21,259 nt of DNA from an uncultured Eubacteriales bacterium. Its GTDB lineage: Bacteria > Bacillota > Clostridia > Oscillospirales > Oscillospiraceae. Every line of letters starts with the position of its first letter. The first letter of the stretch is position 1. Where the stretch lies: positions 1 through 21,259 of the forward strand of contig USAC01000031.1 of assembly GCA_900552475.1 (NCBI GenBank), read 5' to 3'. Below, in pieces: positions 1 to 6,286 of the stretch. The position numbers and the translations under genes were made by a program. The notes beneath the pieces were generated by a model that saw only the letters and a program-made list of their open reading frames with translations, ran no database searches and was not told where the DNA came from.

Positions 1-100
1 CGAGCTGCTGGAGGTCACACCGCAGAACCTGCGCATCCGCAAGACCATCCTCAACCACGAAAAGCGCATGAAGGCCTCCCACGGCGGCAAGAAAAAGTAA
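1..100 (+). CDS. typA: GTPase TypA/BipA, C-terminal end (partial, 5' cut by window)
   Basis: Only the last 32 codons are in the window, read from base 2 to the TAA at 98-100. The tail contains ELLEVTPQNLRIRK followed by a basic, lysine-rich end. This resembles the end of TypA/BipA, where a DDELVEVTPKxIRLRK-type segment closes the C-terminal domain. TypA is a translational GTPase that binds the 70S ribosome and acts in 50S assembly and stress adaptation. GTPase motifs lie outside the window, so the call rests on the tail alone. A strong hairpin terminator follows within a few bases, and the next gene (ybaB) is convergent. Confidence 0.8.
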   Translation, partial: ELLEVTPQNLRIRKTILNHEKRMKASHGGKKK

Positions 101-104
101 AACG

Positions 105-143
105 AAAAAGAGCTGTGATGCAGTGCATCACAGCTCTTTTTCG
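105..143 (+). terminator. Rho-independent terminator of typA
   Basis: A 16-bp perfect stem (AAAAAGAGCTGTGATG and its complement) with a 5-base loop ends in a T run. It starts 4 bases after the typA stop. Because A and T runs flank both sides it can act on both strands. Confidence 0.9.
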
Positions 144-259
144 TCTCACAGAGTTCGCACCGCAGCGGCGCGAATCAATAGAAATCCGTTTTTGCGCGAA
201 ACGCAGTGTCGCAGCCCCGCCTGTGGCGGGGCAAGGCGCGGAGTGCAGCGAAACTTCCT
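143..259 (+). repeat. GTCTCAC element, copy 1 (between typA and ybaB, convergent)
   Basis: The copy starts with GTCTCACAGAGTTCGCA. It carries a P1 hairpin (TTCGCACCG / CGGCGCGAA, one A-C mismatch). P2 is shortened to GTTTTTGCGCGAAAC. P3 has the stem CCCCGCC (215-221) / GGCGGGG (225-231). It ends with CAAGGCGCGGAGTGCAGCGA. It sits exactly between the two terminators of convergent genes. Confidence 0.85.
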
Positions 260-302
260 CACATGAAAAGGCCGGATGCTCTGCATCCGGCCTTTTCATG
301 TG
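260..302 (-). terminator. Terminator of the dnaX-ybaB operon
   Basis: A perfect 20-bp inverted repeat (CACATGAAAAGGCCGGATGC, loop TCT) lies 6 bases beyond the ybaB stop. On the minus strand the descending arm ends in CTTTTCATGTG. Confidence 0.85.
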
Positions 303-307
303 AATTT

Positions 308-670
308 TTAGAACAGTCCCGGGATATTCAGTCCGCCCGTGGCGCTCTTCATGGAGTTCTCCATCGCCTCGTCCGCCTGACGCAGCGCCTCGTTCACGGC
401 GGAGATCACCAGATCCTGCAGCATCTCCACGTCCTCGGGGTCGACGACCTCGGGCTTGACGGTCAGGCTGACGAGCTGCTTCTTGCCGCTCGCGACCGCC
501 GTCACCGCGCCGCCGCCGACGGAAGCGGTGAACTCGCTGTTCTCCACGTCCTCCTGCGCCTTGGCCATGTCCTGCTGCATCTTCATCAGCTTCTGCTGCA
601 TCTGCGCCTGCTGCTGCGCCATGCCGCCGCCACCGGAAAAACCGCGGCGGGCACTGTAACCTTTTGCCAT
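308..670 (-). CDS. ybaB: YbaB/EbfC family nucleoid-associated protein
   Basis: The 120-residue product matches the YbaB/EbfC family in length and layout: a Gly- and Gln/Met-rich N-terminus (GGGGMAQQQAQMQQKLMKMQ), an amphipathic helix, a small beta core with VGGGAVTAVASGKKQLVSLTVKPE, and a C-terminal helix ending in GLNIPGLF. Members form dimers that bind DNA with little sequence specificity. The ATG at 670 follows AAGGAGA at good spacing. The stop of dnaX is 28 bases upstream, so the two are cotranscribed, the usual Firmicute order. recR, which commonly follows ybaB, is absent here; the operon ends at a terminator and a repeat element. Confidence 0.93.
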   Translation of the reverse strand: MAKGYSARRGFSGGGGMAQQQAQMQQKLMKMQQDMAKAQEDVENSEFTASVGGGAVTAVASGKKQLVSLTVKPEVVDPEDVEMLQDLVISAVNEALRQADEAMENSMKSATGGLNIPGLF

Positions 671-698
671 ATGATCAGTCTCCTTCTATCATAACATG

Positions 699-2549
699 TT
701 ATTTGATCTTGAAGTTGTCGAGCTGCGCGCCGCTGCGCGCAAGCTCGGAGAGCCGGTCCGCTGTCTGCGGCGCGGGCTCCTCCCACGGCGGCGGTTCAGA
801 CGGAGCCTGCTGTGCCGGGGCCGCTTGTTCCTGTACCGGGGCGGCCGGTTTTGCCGCCGGAGCGGGTGCAGTCTTTCGCGCCGGGGCCGCACGGCGCGCA
901 CCCGCGGCGGGCTTCGCCGCCACGTCGCCGACAGCCAGCTCCACGCGGATCGGCGTCCCCTGTGCAGCGGACGTCACCTCGCGCAGCACGGCAAGCACCG
1001 TGTTGTGGTTCAGCGAATCGCGCACGAACTCGTTCTTGCAGTAGACCGTCAGGCAGTCGCCCCTCAGACTCCCCTGCGCCATGTTGAGAAACACCCGGTG
1101 CTGCACCGGGAGCCGTCCCTTGTACTGGTCGAGCAAAGCCGCCCAGACGCCTGTGTCACCGGAGACGGCGGACGCGCTCTGCTGCGGCGCGGGTCTCGCC
1201 GCGGCGGGTCGGCGGACAGGCCGCGCGGGCTGCTCCGGCAGCTCGTCCGGGATGTCGAACACCCGCTCGCGCCCGTTCGGCTCATCGGGCAGCGGCGGCT
1301 CCTCCGGAAGCGGCGGCTCGTCAATCGGCGTGGGCGGCGGCGTCTCGCGCTGCACCGGTGCCGGGGCCGCGCGGCGTGCAGGCTTTGTCGGGGCGGCAGT
1401 GACCCCGTCGCGCAGCTGCTGCTCGAGCCGGTCCATCCGCGCCGTCAGCGCTGCGAGGTCGCCGGAGAGCCCCTCGTCGCAGAGCTTCATAATGCACAGC
1501 TCCGCCTCCGTACGGGGATGGAAGCTGTCGGAAATCGCGGCACAGGCCGCCTGCAGCGTCTGCGTCAGATAGAGAAACCGCGCCATGGAGACGTCCTTCC
1601 CCAGCTCGGTCAGGGTCTTGCGCTCATAGACGCCGGTCAGCAGGTCGGCCCCGTCCTTCCCGGCGGTCTTGAGAATCATCATGTCGCGCGTGAGGTCGCT
1701 CAGCTCGCCGAGCAGCGCCGTGAGGTCCTTGCCCCCGCCGTATAGCTCGCCGAGCTGCATCAGCGCGCTGCCCGCGTCGCGCTCCAGAATCCGCTGCATG
1801 AGCTGCACCGTCTGCACGCTCCCCGCGAGACCCAGCACCTCGAGCACGGCGCGGCTGTCGAGCGTCCCCTCCGCCGCGCGGCACTGGTCGAGCAGGCTCA
1901 GCGCGTCGCGCAGGGCGCCGTTCGCCATGCGGGCGAGGATCTCCGCGCCGTCCGGCTGCAGGTCAATCTGCTCCGCCGCCGCGACGTGCAGCAGGTGCTT
2001 TTCCATGTCGCGCGGCAGGATTCGCTTGAACGAAAACCGCTGGCACCGGGAGAGAATCGTCGCCGGCACCTTGTGCAGCTCCGTCGTCGCGAGGATGAAC
2101 ACCAGATGCTCCGGCGGCTCCTCGAGAATCTTCAGCAGCGCATTGAACGCCGGGGTCGAGAGCATGTGCACCTCGTCGATGATGTACACGCGCTTTTTCA
2201 GCACCGCCGGGGTATAGACCGCCTCCTCGCGCAGGGCGCGGACGTGGTCGACGCCGTTGTTCGACGCGGCGTCGAGCTCCGTAATATCGAGCAGCGTCCC
2301 CTCGTCGATCCCACGGCAGGCCTCGCACTCGTTGCACGGCTCACCGTCCACCGGATGCAGGCAGTTGATCGCCTTGGCGAGGATGCGCGCGCAGGTCGTC
2401 TTGCCCGTGCCGCGCGTCCCCGTGAAGAGATAGGCGTGCGCGGTGCGCCCCTCCTCCACCTGCCGGCGGAGGGTATCGGTGATGTGGCTCTGGCCGATGA
2501 CCTCGGTAAAGGTTTTGGGCCGCCACTTGCGGTACAGCGCCTGGTACAC
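699..2549 (-). CDS. dnaX: DNA polymerase III subunit gamma/tau
   Basis: The 616-residue protein is the clamp-loader ATPase of the replisome. Visible motifs are Walker A GTRGTGKT (residues 44-51), a zinc module with Cys63, Cys72, Cys75 and Cys78, Walker B DEVH (125-128) and the sensor/arginine-finger motif SRC (167-169). Residues of roughly 370-450 and 540-600 form Pro/Ala-rich linkers around a tau-type domain; the end LDNFKIK is conserved in Firmicute DnaX proteins as far as I recall. The start codon is GTG at 2549, preceded by AAAGGGGGGA. The SRP RNA gene lies 35 bases upstream and ybaB 28 bases downstream. I saw no A AAA AAG slippery site, so a programmed gamma frameshift is not supported. 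Confidence 0.96.
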   Translation of the reverse strand: MYQALYRKWRPKTFTEVIGQSHITDTLRRQVEEGRTAHAYLFTGTRGTGKTTCARILAKAINCLHPVDGEPCNECEACRGIDEGTLLDITELDAASNNGVDHVRALREEAVYTPAVLKKRVYIIDEVHMLSTPAFNALLKILEEPPEHLVFILATTELHKVPATILSRCQRFSFKRILPRDMEKHLLHVAAAEQIDLQPDGAEILARMANGALRDALSLLDQCRAAEGTLDSRAVLEVLGLAGSVQTVQLMQRILERDAGSALMQLGELYGGGKDLTALLGELSDLTRDMMILKTAGKDGADLLTGVYERKTLTELGKDVSMARFLYLTQTLQAACAAISDSFHPRTEAELCIMKLCDEGLSGDLAALTARMDRLEQQLRDGVTAAPTKPARRAAPAPVQRETPPPTPIDEPPLPEEPPLPDEPNGRERVFDIPDELPEQPARPVRRPAAARPAPQQSASAVSGDTGVWAALLDQYKGRLPVQHRVFLNMAQGSLRGDCLTVYCKNEFVRDSLNHNTVLAVLREVTSAAQGTPIRVELAVGDVAAKPAAGARRAAPARKTAPAPAAKPAAPVQEQAAPAQQAPSEPPPWEEPAPQTADRLSELARSGAQLDNFKIK

Positions 2550-2583
2550 GGCCAGTCCCCCCTTTCACTTTCAGCTTGTTTGT

Positions 2584-2735
2584 AAAAAACGACTCCTCCG
2601 TCCGCAGCTGTGGAGCCGGCGTCCTCGCGGCACATGGATGATCCCTCTTAATGCTGCTCGGTTCCCCGCCTGACATGATTCGTGGGCATCCATTGCGCGA
2701 GACCGGCTCCACAGCTGCTGGCGGAGGAGTCGTTA
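2584..2735 (-). ncRNA. ffs: Signal recognition particle RNA (small, 4.5S-like)
   Basis: On the minus strand the conserved domain IV is clear: GTCAGGC, a CGG-GGAA-CCG tetraloop hairpin, then AGCAGC and ATTAAGAGGGA. This is the Ffh-binding site of SRP RNA. The molecule folds end to end: the 5' side ACGACTCCTCCG and GCAGCTGTGGAGCCGG pair with CCGGCTCCACAGCTGC and GGAGGAGTCGT at the 3' side, followed by a run of six T that ends transcription near 2584. The length is about 150 bases. The Alu domain found in the ~270-base Bacillus/Clostridium RNA is not visible. Position upstream of dnaX is the known Firmicute arrangement. Ends are inferred from promoter and T run. Confidence 0.93.
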
Positions 2736-2741
2736 CAGGTT

Positions 2742-2770
2742 ATTCTACTACAAATCTCCCCTCTTGGCAA
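2742..2770 (-). promoter_or_regulatory. Sigma-A promoter of the SRP RNA
   Basis: On the minus strand TTGCCA (2765-2770) and TAGAAT (2742-2747) are separated by 17 bases. Transcription should start near 2735, exactly where the long SRP stem begins. Confidence 0.82.
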
Positions 2771-2794
2771 GCGGAAAATTTCGGTTTCCGCCGT

Positions 2795-3331
2795 TTAAAT
2801 CGCGCCGCCCGTTCTCAGCTCGTTCCACGCCCTGCGTGTGGCATGCATCCGGACGAGGAACACAATGTTCGCCACGGCCGAAATAAGCAGGCAGATCACC
2901 ATAATCACCTGCACGATCGAGAGCAGATAGGCGCCGATCGTGGCGATGGCCGCGACCTGCCACGCCTTGCGCAGACCCGCCGCGCCGATCTCGCCATGGC
3001 GCAGCTGCATCCGGTCGATCCCGTCGAGGATGATCGAGGTGATGTAGAACGAGACACACGTCCCCGCCAGCCCCAGCAGCCATGTAAAAAACGTCAGCTC
3101 CGCGCCCAGCGCGAAGAGATCCGCGATCCAGAGCACGCCCGTGTAAACCGCCATCCCGACGCACCACGGCCGCGCCGCGGCGAAGCGTTCACTCTCCTCC
3201 GCGAGGGTGTCCAGTCCCTTGATCATCAGAAGATAGCCCAGCCACGAGGGCAGGAAGTCAACCGTGCTGACTCCGAAGTGGATGTTTATATCGAGAAAAA
3301 CCAGAAGAAATCCCCAGAACAGATAATCCAT
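2795..3331 (-). CDS. Hypothetical multi-pass membrane protein
   Basis: The 178-residue protein starts MDYLFWGFLLVFLDINI. I chose the ATG at 3331 because CGGGAGGTG precedes it at good spacing; the frame is open further upstream but without a ribosome site. Hydrophobic stretches near residues 3-15, 28-38, 58-72, 78-98 and 126-152 suggest four to five membrane helices. A basic tail ends the protein. I recognise no catalytic motif; the pattern GFLLVFLDINIHFG...DFLPSWLGYLLMIKGL recalls small uncharacterised Clostridial membrane proteins. The stop at 2795 is next to the SRP promoter, so the gene's transcript may run into the SRP-dnaX unit: no terminator is visible between them. Confidence 0.8.
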   Translation of the reverse strand: MDYLFWGFLLVFLDINIHFGVSTVDFLPSWLGYLLMIKGLDTLAEESERFAAARPWCVGMAVYTGVLWIADLFALGAELTFFTWLLGLAGTCVSFYITSIILDGIDRMQLRHGEIGAAGLRKAWQVAAIATIGAYLLSIVQVIMVICLLISAVANIVFLVRMHATRRAWNELRTGGAI

Positions 3332-3438
3332 ACCGCACCTCCCGCGTTTTCTGCTTTCAGGATAGCATACGGGCGCGGCGCTGTCAAACCCTCCGCGCCC
3401 CTCCGGCAAAAAAGATCGCTCTCTGTCGGAAATTTCAG

Positions 3439-3467
3439 TTGCAATAGTCTGTAAAGTCTGTTATAAT
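3439..3467 (+). promoter_or_regulatory. Sigma-A promoter of tRNA-Gly
   Basis: TTGCAA (3439-3444) and a perfect TATAAT (3462-3467) are 17 bases apart. The predicted start lies a few bases before the mature tRNA 5' end at 3480. Confidence 0.85.
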
Positions 3468-3479
3468 ATTATATGTTCT

Positions 3480-3553
3480 GCAGGGTTAGTACATCGGTAG
3501 TACATCGGCTTCCCAAGCCGAGGAGGCGGGTTCGATTCCCGTACCCTGCTCCA
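3480..3553 (+). tRNA. tRNA-Gly (anticodon CCC)
   Basis: A complete cloverleaf can be drawn. The acceptor stem is GCAGGGT/ACCCTGC. The D stem is GTAC/GTAC with loop ATCGGTA. The anticodon stem is TCGGC/GCCGA with loop TTCCCAA, giving anticodon CCC (codon GGG). The T stem is GCGGG/CCCGT with loop TTCGATT. The discriminator is T and CCA is encoded (3551-3553). Confidence 0.96.
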
Positions 3554-3595
3554 AAAAATAAGAGACGCCGGATGGCGTCTCTTATTTTTTGGAGC
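3548..3595 (+). terminator. Terminator fused to the tRNA 3' end
   Basis: A perfect 22-bp inverted repeat with a GGAT loop starts inside the tRNA acceptor (GCTCCAAAAAATAAGAGACG...) and ends in ...TTATTTTTTGGAGC. The last two acceptor bases, the discriminator and the CCA are therefore part of the stem. The T run in the right arm supports termination. Confidence 0.8.
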
Positions 3596-3869
3596 AGAGC
3601 CTGCGGCGGGAATCGAAACGAGCTCCGGACTTCGCACACCCGCAAGGGTGTCGAAGCCGGGAGCAACAGTCCGGTGGACTGTTGCGTTAGTGAGAATCGA
3701 TTCCCACTGCATATTACCGCCTCGATGGCGGCAATATGCAGTCCGGCCAAGGTTTTGCCTTCGGCAAAGCACTTGTAACGCGCCACTTGGCGCGGCTTCG
3801 CTTCACCCAATCTCGCCTGATATTGAACCAGCCTTCGCAGGATGCGAAGGCTGGTTTAATTTATAAAAA
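3594..3869 (+). repeat. Hairpin chain downstream of tRNA-Gly, with inverted tRNA 3'-end fragment
   Basis: No gene is supported here. The stretch is almost entirely palindromes. 3622-3664 is a long hairpin with CTTCG and ACACCC arms. 3663-3685 is GCAACAGTCC-GGT-GGACTGTTGC. 3706-3742 is an ACTGCATATT...AATATGCAGT hairpin with one A/C mismatch. Short TTTGCC/GGCAAA and CGCGCC/GGCGCG hairpins follow. 3826-3856 is a 14-bp perfect terminator-like stem (AACCAGCCTTCGCA). At its start, bases 3590-3619 read on the minus strand as a tRNA-like T arm and acceptor end (GTTTCGATTCCCGC ... GCTCTGCTCCA). Confidence 0.7.
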
Positions 3870-4034
3870 GTCTCACAGAGTTCGCGGCGGCGTGTACGCC
3901 GCAAAAAACACTTTGTGTGGAGCAGACCTTGGCCCAAAGGAACTGGCCTCGGCAGGCCCAACGGTTGATGTCGGGCCAGAGAGCGTATTTTTGTGCGCTG
4001 CGCGCACAAAAATACGCGGTTCGGAGTGAAATCC
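3870..4034 (+). repeat. GTCTCAC element, copy 2 (rearranged)
   Basis: The copy starts with GTCTCACAGAGTTCGCG, but P1 is lost: the start motif is fused directly to the right part of P2 (GCGGCG, loop GCGTGTA, CGCCGCAAAAAAC). It goes on with ACTTTGTGTGGAGCAGACC. The usual P3 is replaced by unrelated sequence with a 16-bp perfect hairpin at 3983-4017 (GCGTATTTTTGTGCGC, loop TGC). It lies between tRNA-Gly (+) and the GntR gene (-). Confidence 0.75.
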
Positions 4035-4036
4035 TA

Positions 4037-4069
4037 TTTGCTAAAAAGGGCAACGCCCTTTTTAGCAAA
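4037..4069 (-). terminator. Terminator of the GntR regulator gene
   Basis: A 15-bp perfect stem, TTTGCTAAAAAGGGC and complement, loop AAC, lies immediately after the stop codon of the minus-strand gene. It can work in both directions. Confidence 0.82.
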
Positions 4070-4070
4070 A

Positions 4071-4775
4071 TCAGTAGTAGATCCGCCGGCTGCCCGAAAT
4101 CGTCTCGTGCGTGCAGTAGTCGATCCACGCGACCGCGGCGGCTGTGTCGCGGCTGCGGATATGCCCGCATAGGCGGCGGCTCGTCTCATAGAGCATGGAG
4201 ATTCCGTTCAGCACGCAGAACCGCTCCCACAGCACCAGCACCGAGGAGTAAAACGACCGGAAAATCAGCGGCATCAGCGTGTTCCCCGAGAGCATCGCGA
4301 GCTCATGCTGGAAGGCAAACGCCGCCTCAGCCGCGCGGCGGTTGTCCCGGGCGCAGCGGATCGTCTCCGCCGTCTCCGTCAGGCGGCGGATCTCCTCGTC
4401 CGACGCGTGCTCAATGATCTCCGCCACGGCGAGCTTATCCAGCGCGTCGCGCACCTCGAGGATGGAGCGGATCTCCTCGTTGCGCAGGCGGCCGCGGTTA
4501 TACGTCATGATGGACTTCAGCGTATCCAGCGTCCCCGCGCGGCGATAGTCCGTCACGAACGTCCCCACGCGCGGGCGAACCTCCAGAAAGCCGCGGTGCT
4601 CCAGCTCCGCGATGCCGCTGTTGACAACGGCGCGGCTCACGCCCATCGACTGCGCCAGCTGACGCTCCGGCGGCAGCTGCTGCCCCACCTGCAGCTCGCC
4701 AGAGAGGATCATCGCTTCGATGTGGTTGATGAACAGGTCCTTCAGCGACGGCGATACCAGCTTTTCAAATTCCAA
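4071..4775 (-). CDS. GntR family (FadR/FCD type) transcriptional regulator
   Basis: The N-terminal 70 residues form the GntR winged helix: LKDLFINHIEAMILSGEL, then LPPERQLAQSMGVSRAVV and a wing with GFLEVRPRVGTFV. The remaining ~150 residues are helical and fit an FCD ligand-binding domain (REVRDALDKLAVAEI-like helix, later FQHELAMLSGN). I chose the TTG at 4775, 234 residues, because AAGGGGAGA precedes it at the right distance. The in-frame ATG at 4811 has no ribosome site and lies inside a palindrome that looks like the operator. The gene is divergent from the DUF5692-type gene, which it may control together with itself. FCD regulators usually respond to small organic acids; the ligand is unknown here. 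Confidence 0.88.
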   Translation of the reverse strand: MEFEKLVSPSLKDLFINHIEAMILSGELQVGQQLPPERQLAQSMGVSRAVVNSGIAELEHRGFLEVRPRVGTFVTDYRRAGTLDTLKSIMTYNRGRLRNEEIRSILEVRDALDKLAVAEIIEHASDEEIRRLTETAETIRCARDNRRAAEAAFAFQHELAMLSGNTLMPLIFRSFYSSVLVLWERFCVLNGISMLYETSRRLCGHIRSRDTAAAVAWIDYCTHETISGSRRIYY

Positions 4776-4792
4776 CTCTCTTCTCCCCTTTT

Positions 4793-4820
4793 GGTTGTGG
4801 TATAGCCACATACCACAACC
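4793..4820. promoter_or_regulatory. Probable operator of the GntR regulator
   Basis: A perfect 11-bp inverted repeat, GGTTGTGGTAT - AGCCAC - ATACCACAACC, lies directly upstream of the ribosome site of the regulator. TGGT/ACCA half-sites are typical of FadR-family operators. Autoregulation is inferred. Confidence 0.7.
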
Positions 4821-4881
4821 GTATTTTTCTACATTTTACCTGCTATTATTTGATTTTGCAACACTTTTCTCACAATTTCAG

Positions 4882-4911
4882 TTGACTTTTTGTGCAACTC
4901 TATGCTATATT
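4882..4911 (+). promoter_or_regulatory. Promoter of the DUF5692-type gene
   Basis: TTGACT (4882-4887) and TATATT (4906-4911) are 18 bases apart. It predicts a leader of about 135 bases before the ATG at 5053. No riboswitch fold was recognised in the leader. Confidence 0.65.
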
Positions 4912-5052
4912 CATGCCACAGCTGGGAAATATTGCATCTGGCTGAACCAGAAACGAAGGGATGCTATGACCGTTTAATTCCCCAGCGAGAAAGAACCCTT
5001 TTCGCGGACGGCCGCGAGATCATCAAGAGAAAGAATCACAGGAGGAATTGTT

Positions 5053-6087
5053 ATGTTATTCCAACTCTATGGCGAAACCGCCCTGTACCAGCTTCTCGGC
5101 TTCGTGCTGGTGTTCACGGGACTGATCCTTGCCAACGAATTTGCCCGCCGCAGTAAGACCGGCGGCATCATCTGCTTTCTGGTGCTGCCCGCCGTGCTGA
5201 CGGTGTACTTCATCGCGATCTGCATCGGCGCGCACAATGGCGCGGAGTGGGCGCTCAACAACCAGACTTACACCAACATGAACAGTTGGTTCCACTATGC
5301 CAAGCTCTACGCCGCCACCGCCGGGTGCATCGGCTTCATGATGCTCAAGTATAAGTGGGGCATCGGCAAGACGAATTGGTTCAAGGTGTTCCCCTTCGCC
5401 ATCGTCGCCATCAACATCCTGATCGCCGTGGCGAGCGACTTCGAGTCCGGCATCCGCGGCGCCATCGCGATGAAGGAGTTCGGCGACCGCTGGTGGCTCT
5501 CCTCGGAGAATGTCTGGCTCTATGGCGGCTGGTGGAACTGGGTGAACGGCATCGCCGGCATCATCAACATCTTCTGCATGACCGCGTGGTGGGGCATCTA
5601 CTCCTCCAAGGATCAGAAGGACATGCTCTGGCCCGACATGACGTGGTGCTACATTCTGGCCTACGACCTCTGGAACTTCGAGTATACCTACAACTGCCTG
5701 CCGACCCACTCGTGGTACTGCGGTCTGGCGCTGCTGCTGGCTCCCACCTTTGCCAACCACTTCTGGAACAAGGGCGGCTGGATCCAGAACCGCGCCAATA
5801 CGCTGGCGCTGTGGTGCATGTTTGCGCAGGTGTTCCCGCTGTTCCAGGATAAGAGCGTGTTCTCCACCATCACGTCCGTCTATGCCGACGGCTTCATGAA
5901 CCCCGCCGTCCGTCCCACCGCGGCCAGCCCCACCGCGCAGGGCGTCGTCGCCATTGTGGCGCTGGTCGTGAACGTGGTTATTCTGTCGAGCATCATCAAG
6001 CGCGCAAAGGCGCAGAAGAAGAATCCCTACAAGCAGGAGATCTTCACCGATCAGCGCGACTTCCGCGAAGCGATGGAAAGGGCCTGA
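5053..6087 (+). CDS. DUF5692 family multi-pass membrane protein
   Basis: The 344-residue protein has about eight hydrophobic segments and unusually many aromatic residues (NSWFHYAKLYAATAGCIGF, WWLSSENVWLYGGWWNWV, TWCYILAYDLWNFEYTYN). These long conserved aromatic stretches match my memory of the DUF5692 family in Clostridia and Coriobacteria; no function is established for it. The C-terminus is a basic cytoplasmic tail (KRAKAQKKNPYKQE). The ATG at 5053 follows AGGAGG at ideal spacing, 7 bases. The divergent GntR/FCD regulator next to it suggests expression controlled by a metabolite, which fits a transporter or membrane enzyme, but this is inference. Two strong terminators follow. Confidence 0.8.
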   Translation: MLFQLYGETALYQLLGFVLVFTGLILANEFARRSKTGGIICFLVLPAVLTVYFIAICIGAHNGAEWALNNQTYTNMNSWFHYAKLYAATAGCIGFMMLKYKWGIGKTNWFKVFPFAIVAINILIAVASDFESGIRGAIAMKEFGDRWWLSSENVWLYGGWWNWVNGIAGIINIFCMTAWWGIYSSKDQKDMLWPDMTWCYILAYDLWNFEYTYNCLPTHSWYCGLALLLAPTFANHFWNKGGWIQNRANTLALWCMFAQVFPLFQDKSVFSTITSVYADGFMNPAVRPTAASPTAQGVVAIVALVVNVVILSSIIKRAKAQKKNPYKQEIFTDQRDFREAMERA

Positions 6088-6090
6088 CCG

Positions 6091-6119
6091 CATCAAAAAG
6101 GGCTTCGCCCTTTTTGATG
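6091..6119 (+). terminator. Terminator of the DUF5692-type gene
   Basis: Stem CATCAAAAAGGGC with loop TTC and complementary arm GCCCTTTTTGATG, 3 bases after the stop codon. Confidence 0.88.
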
Positions 6120-6156
6120 CGGTGGATCCCGCCGCATGTAAACTCCCTATAAATGT

Positions 6157-6189
6157 AAAGAGCGCTGTGCCGCCGGCACAGCGCTCTTT
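6157..6189 (+). terminator. Second hairpin terminator after the DUF5692-type gene
   Basis: A perfect 15-bp stem AAAGAGCGCTGTGCC, loop GCC. It stands directly before a GTCTCAC element, as the terminators at copies 1, 4 and 5 do. Confidence 0.8.
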
Positions 6190-6198
6190 GTTTGTATA

Positions 6199-6260
6199 GT
6201 CTCACAGAGTTCGCGCTGCCGCATGCAAGAACGCGCGGAATGCAACGAAGTCCCACCCCG
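6199..6260 (+). repeat. GTCTCAC element, copy 3 (short)
   Basis: Starts GTCTCACAGAGTTCGCGC and ends in a form of GCGCGGAATGCAACGA. The part between P1 and P3 is deleted, leaving about 60 bases. It lies between convergent genes, followed by the exchanger terminator. Confidence 0.72.
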
Positions 6261-6286
6261 TTTAAAAAGGCTTTGCCCTTTTAAGC
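6260..6286 (-). terminator. Terminator overlapping the exchanger stop codon
   Basis: On the minus strand CTTAAAAGGGC-AAA-GCCTTTTTAAAC forms a hairpin with a T tract. The TAA stop of the exchanger lies in the left arm. Confidence 0.72.

Noticed and set aside
696..1745. Long plus-strand open frame opposite dnaX.
   Set aside because: It is antisense to a gene with clear motifs; Arg/Leu-rich composition is typical of a shadow frame in GC-rich DNA.
3461..3810. Overlapping open frames on both strands across tRNA-Gly (minus-strand frames with WSRVRESNPPPRLG and GYGNRTRLLGLGSR, plus-strand counterpart).
   Set aside because: They are translations of the tRNA and its perfect inverted repeat. Such frames are classic false gene calls over tRNA genes and have no ribosome site.
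5056..6096. 346-codon minus-strand frame opposite the DUF5692-type gene, and similar long frames opposite 10142-12304 and 15830-17584.
   Set aside because: All are antisense to convincing genes with ribosome sites and promoters; their His/Arg/Gln-rich composition is typical of shadow frames.
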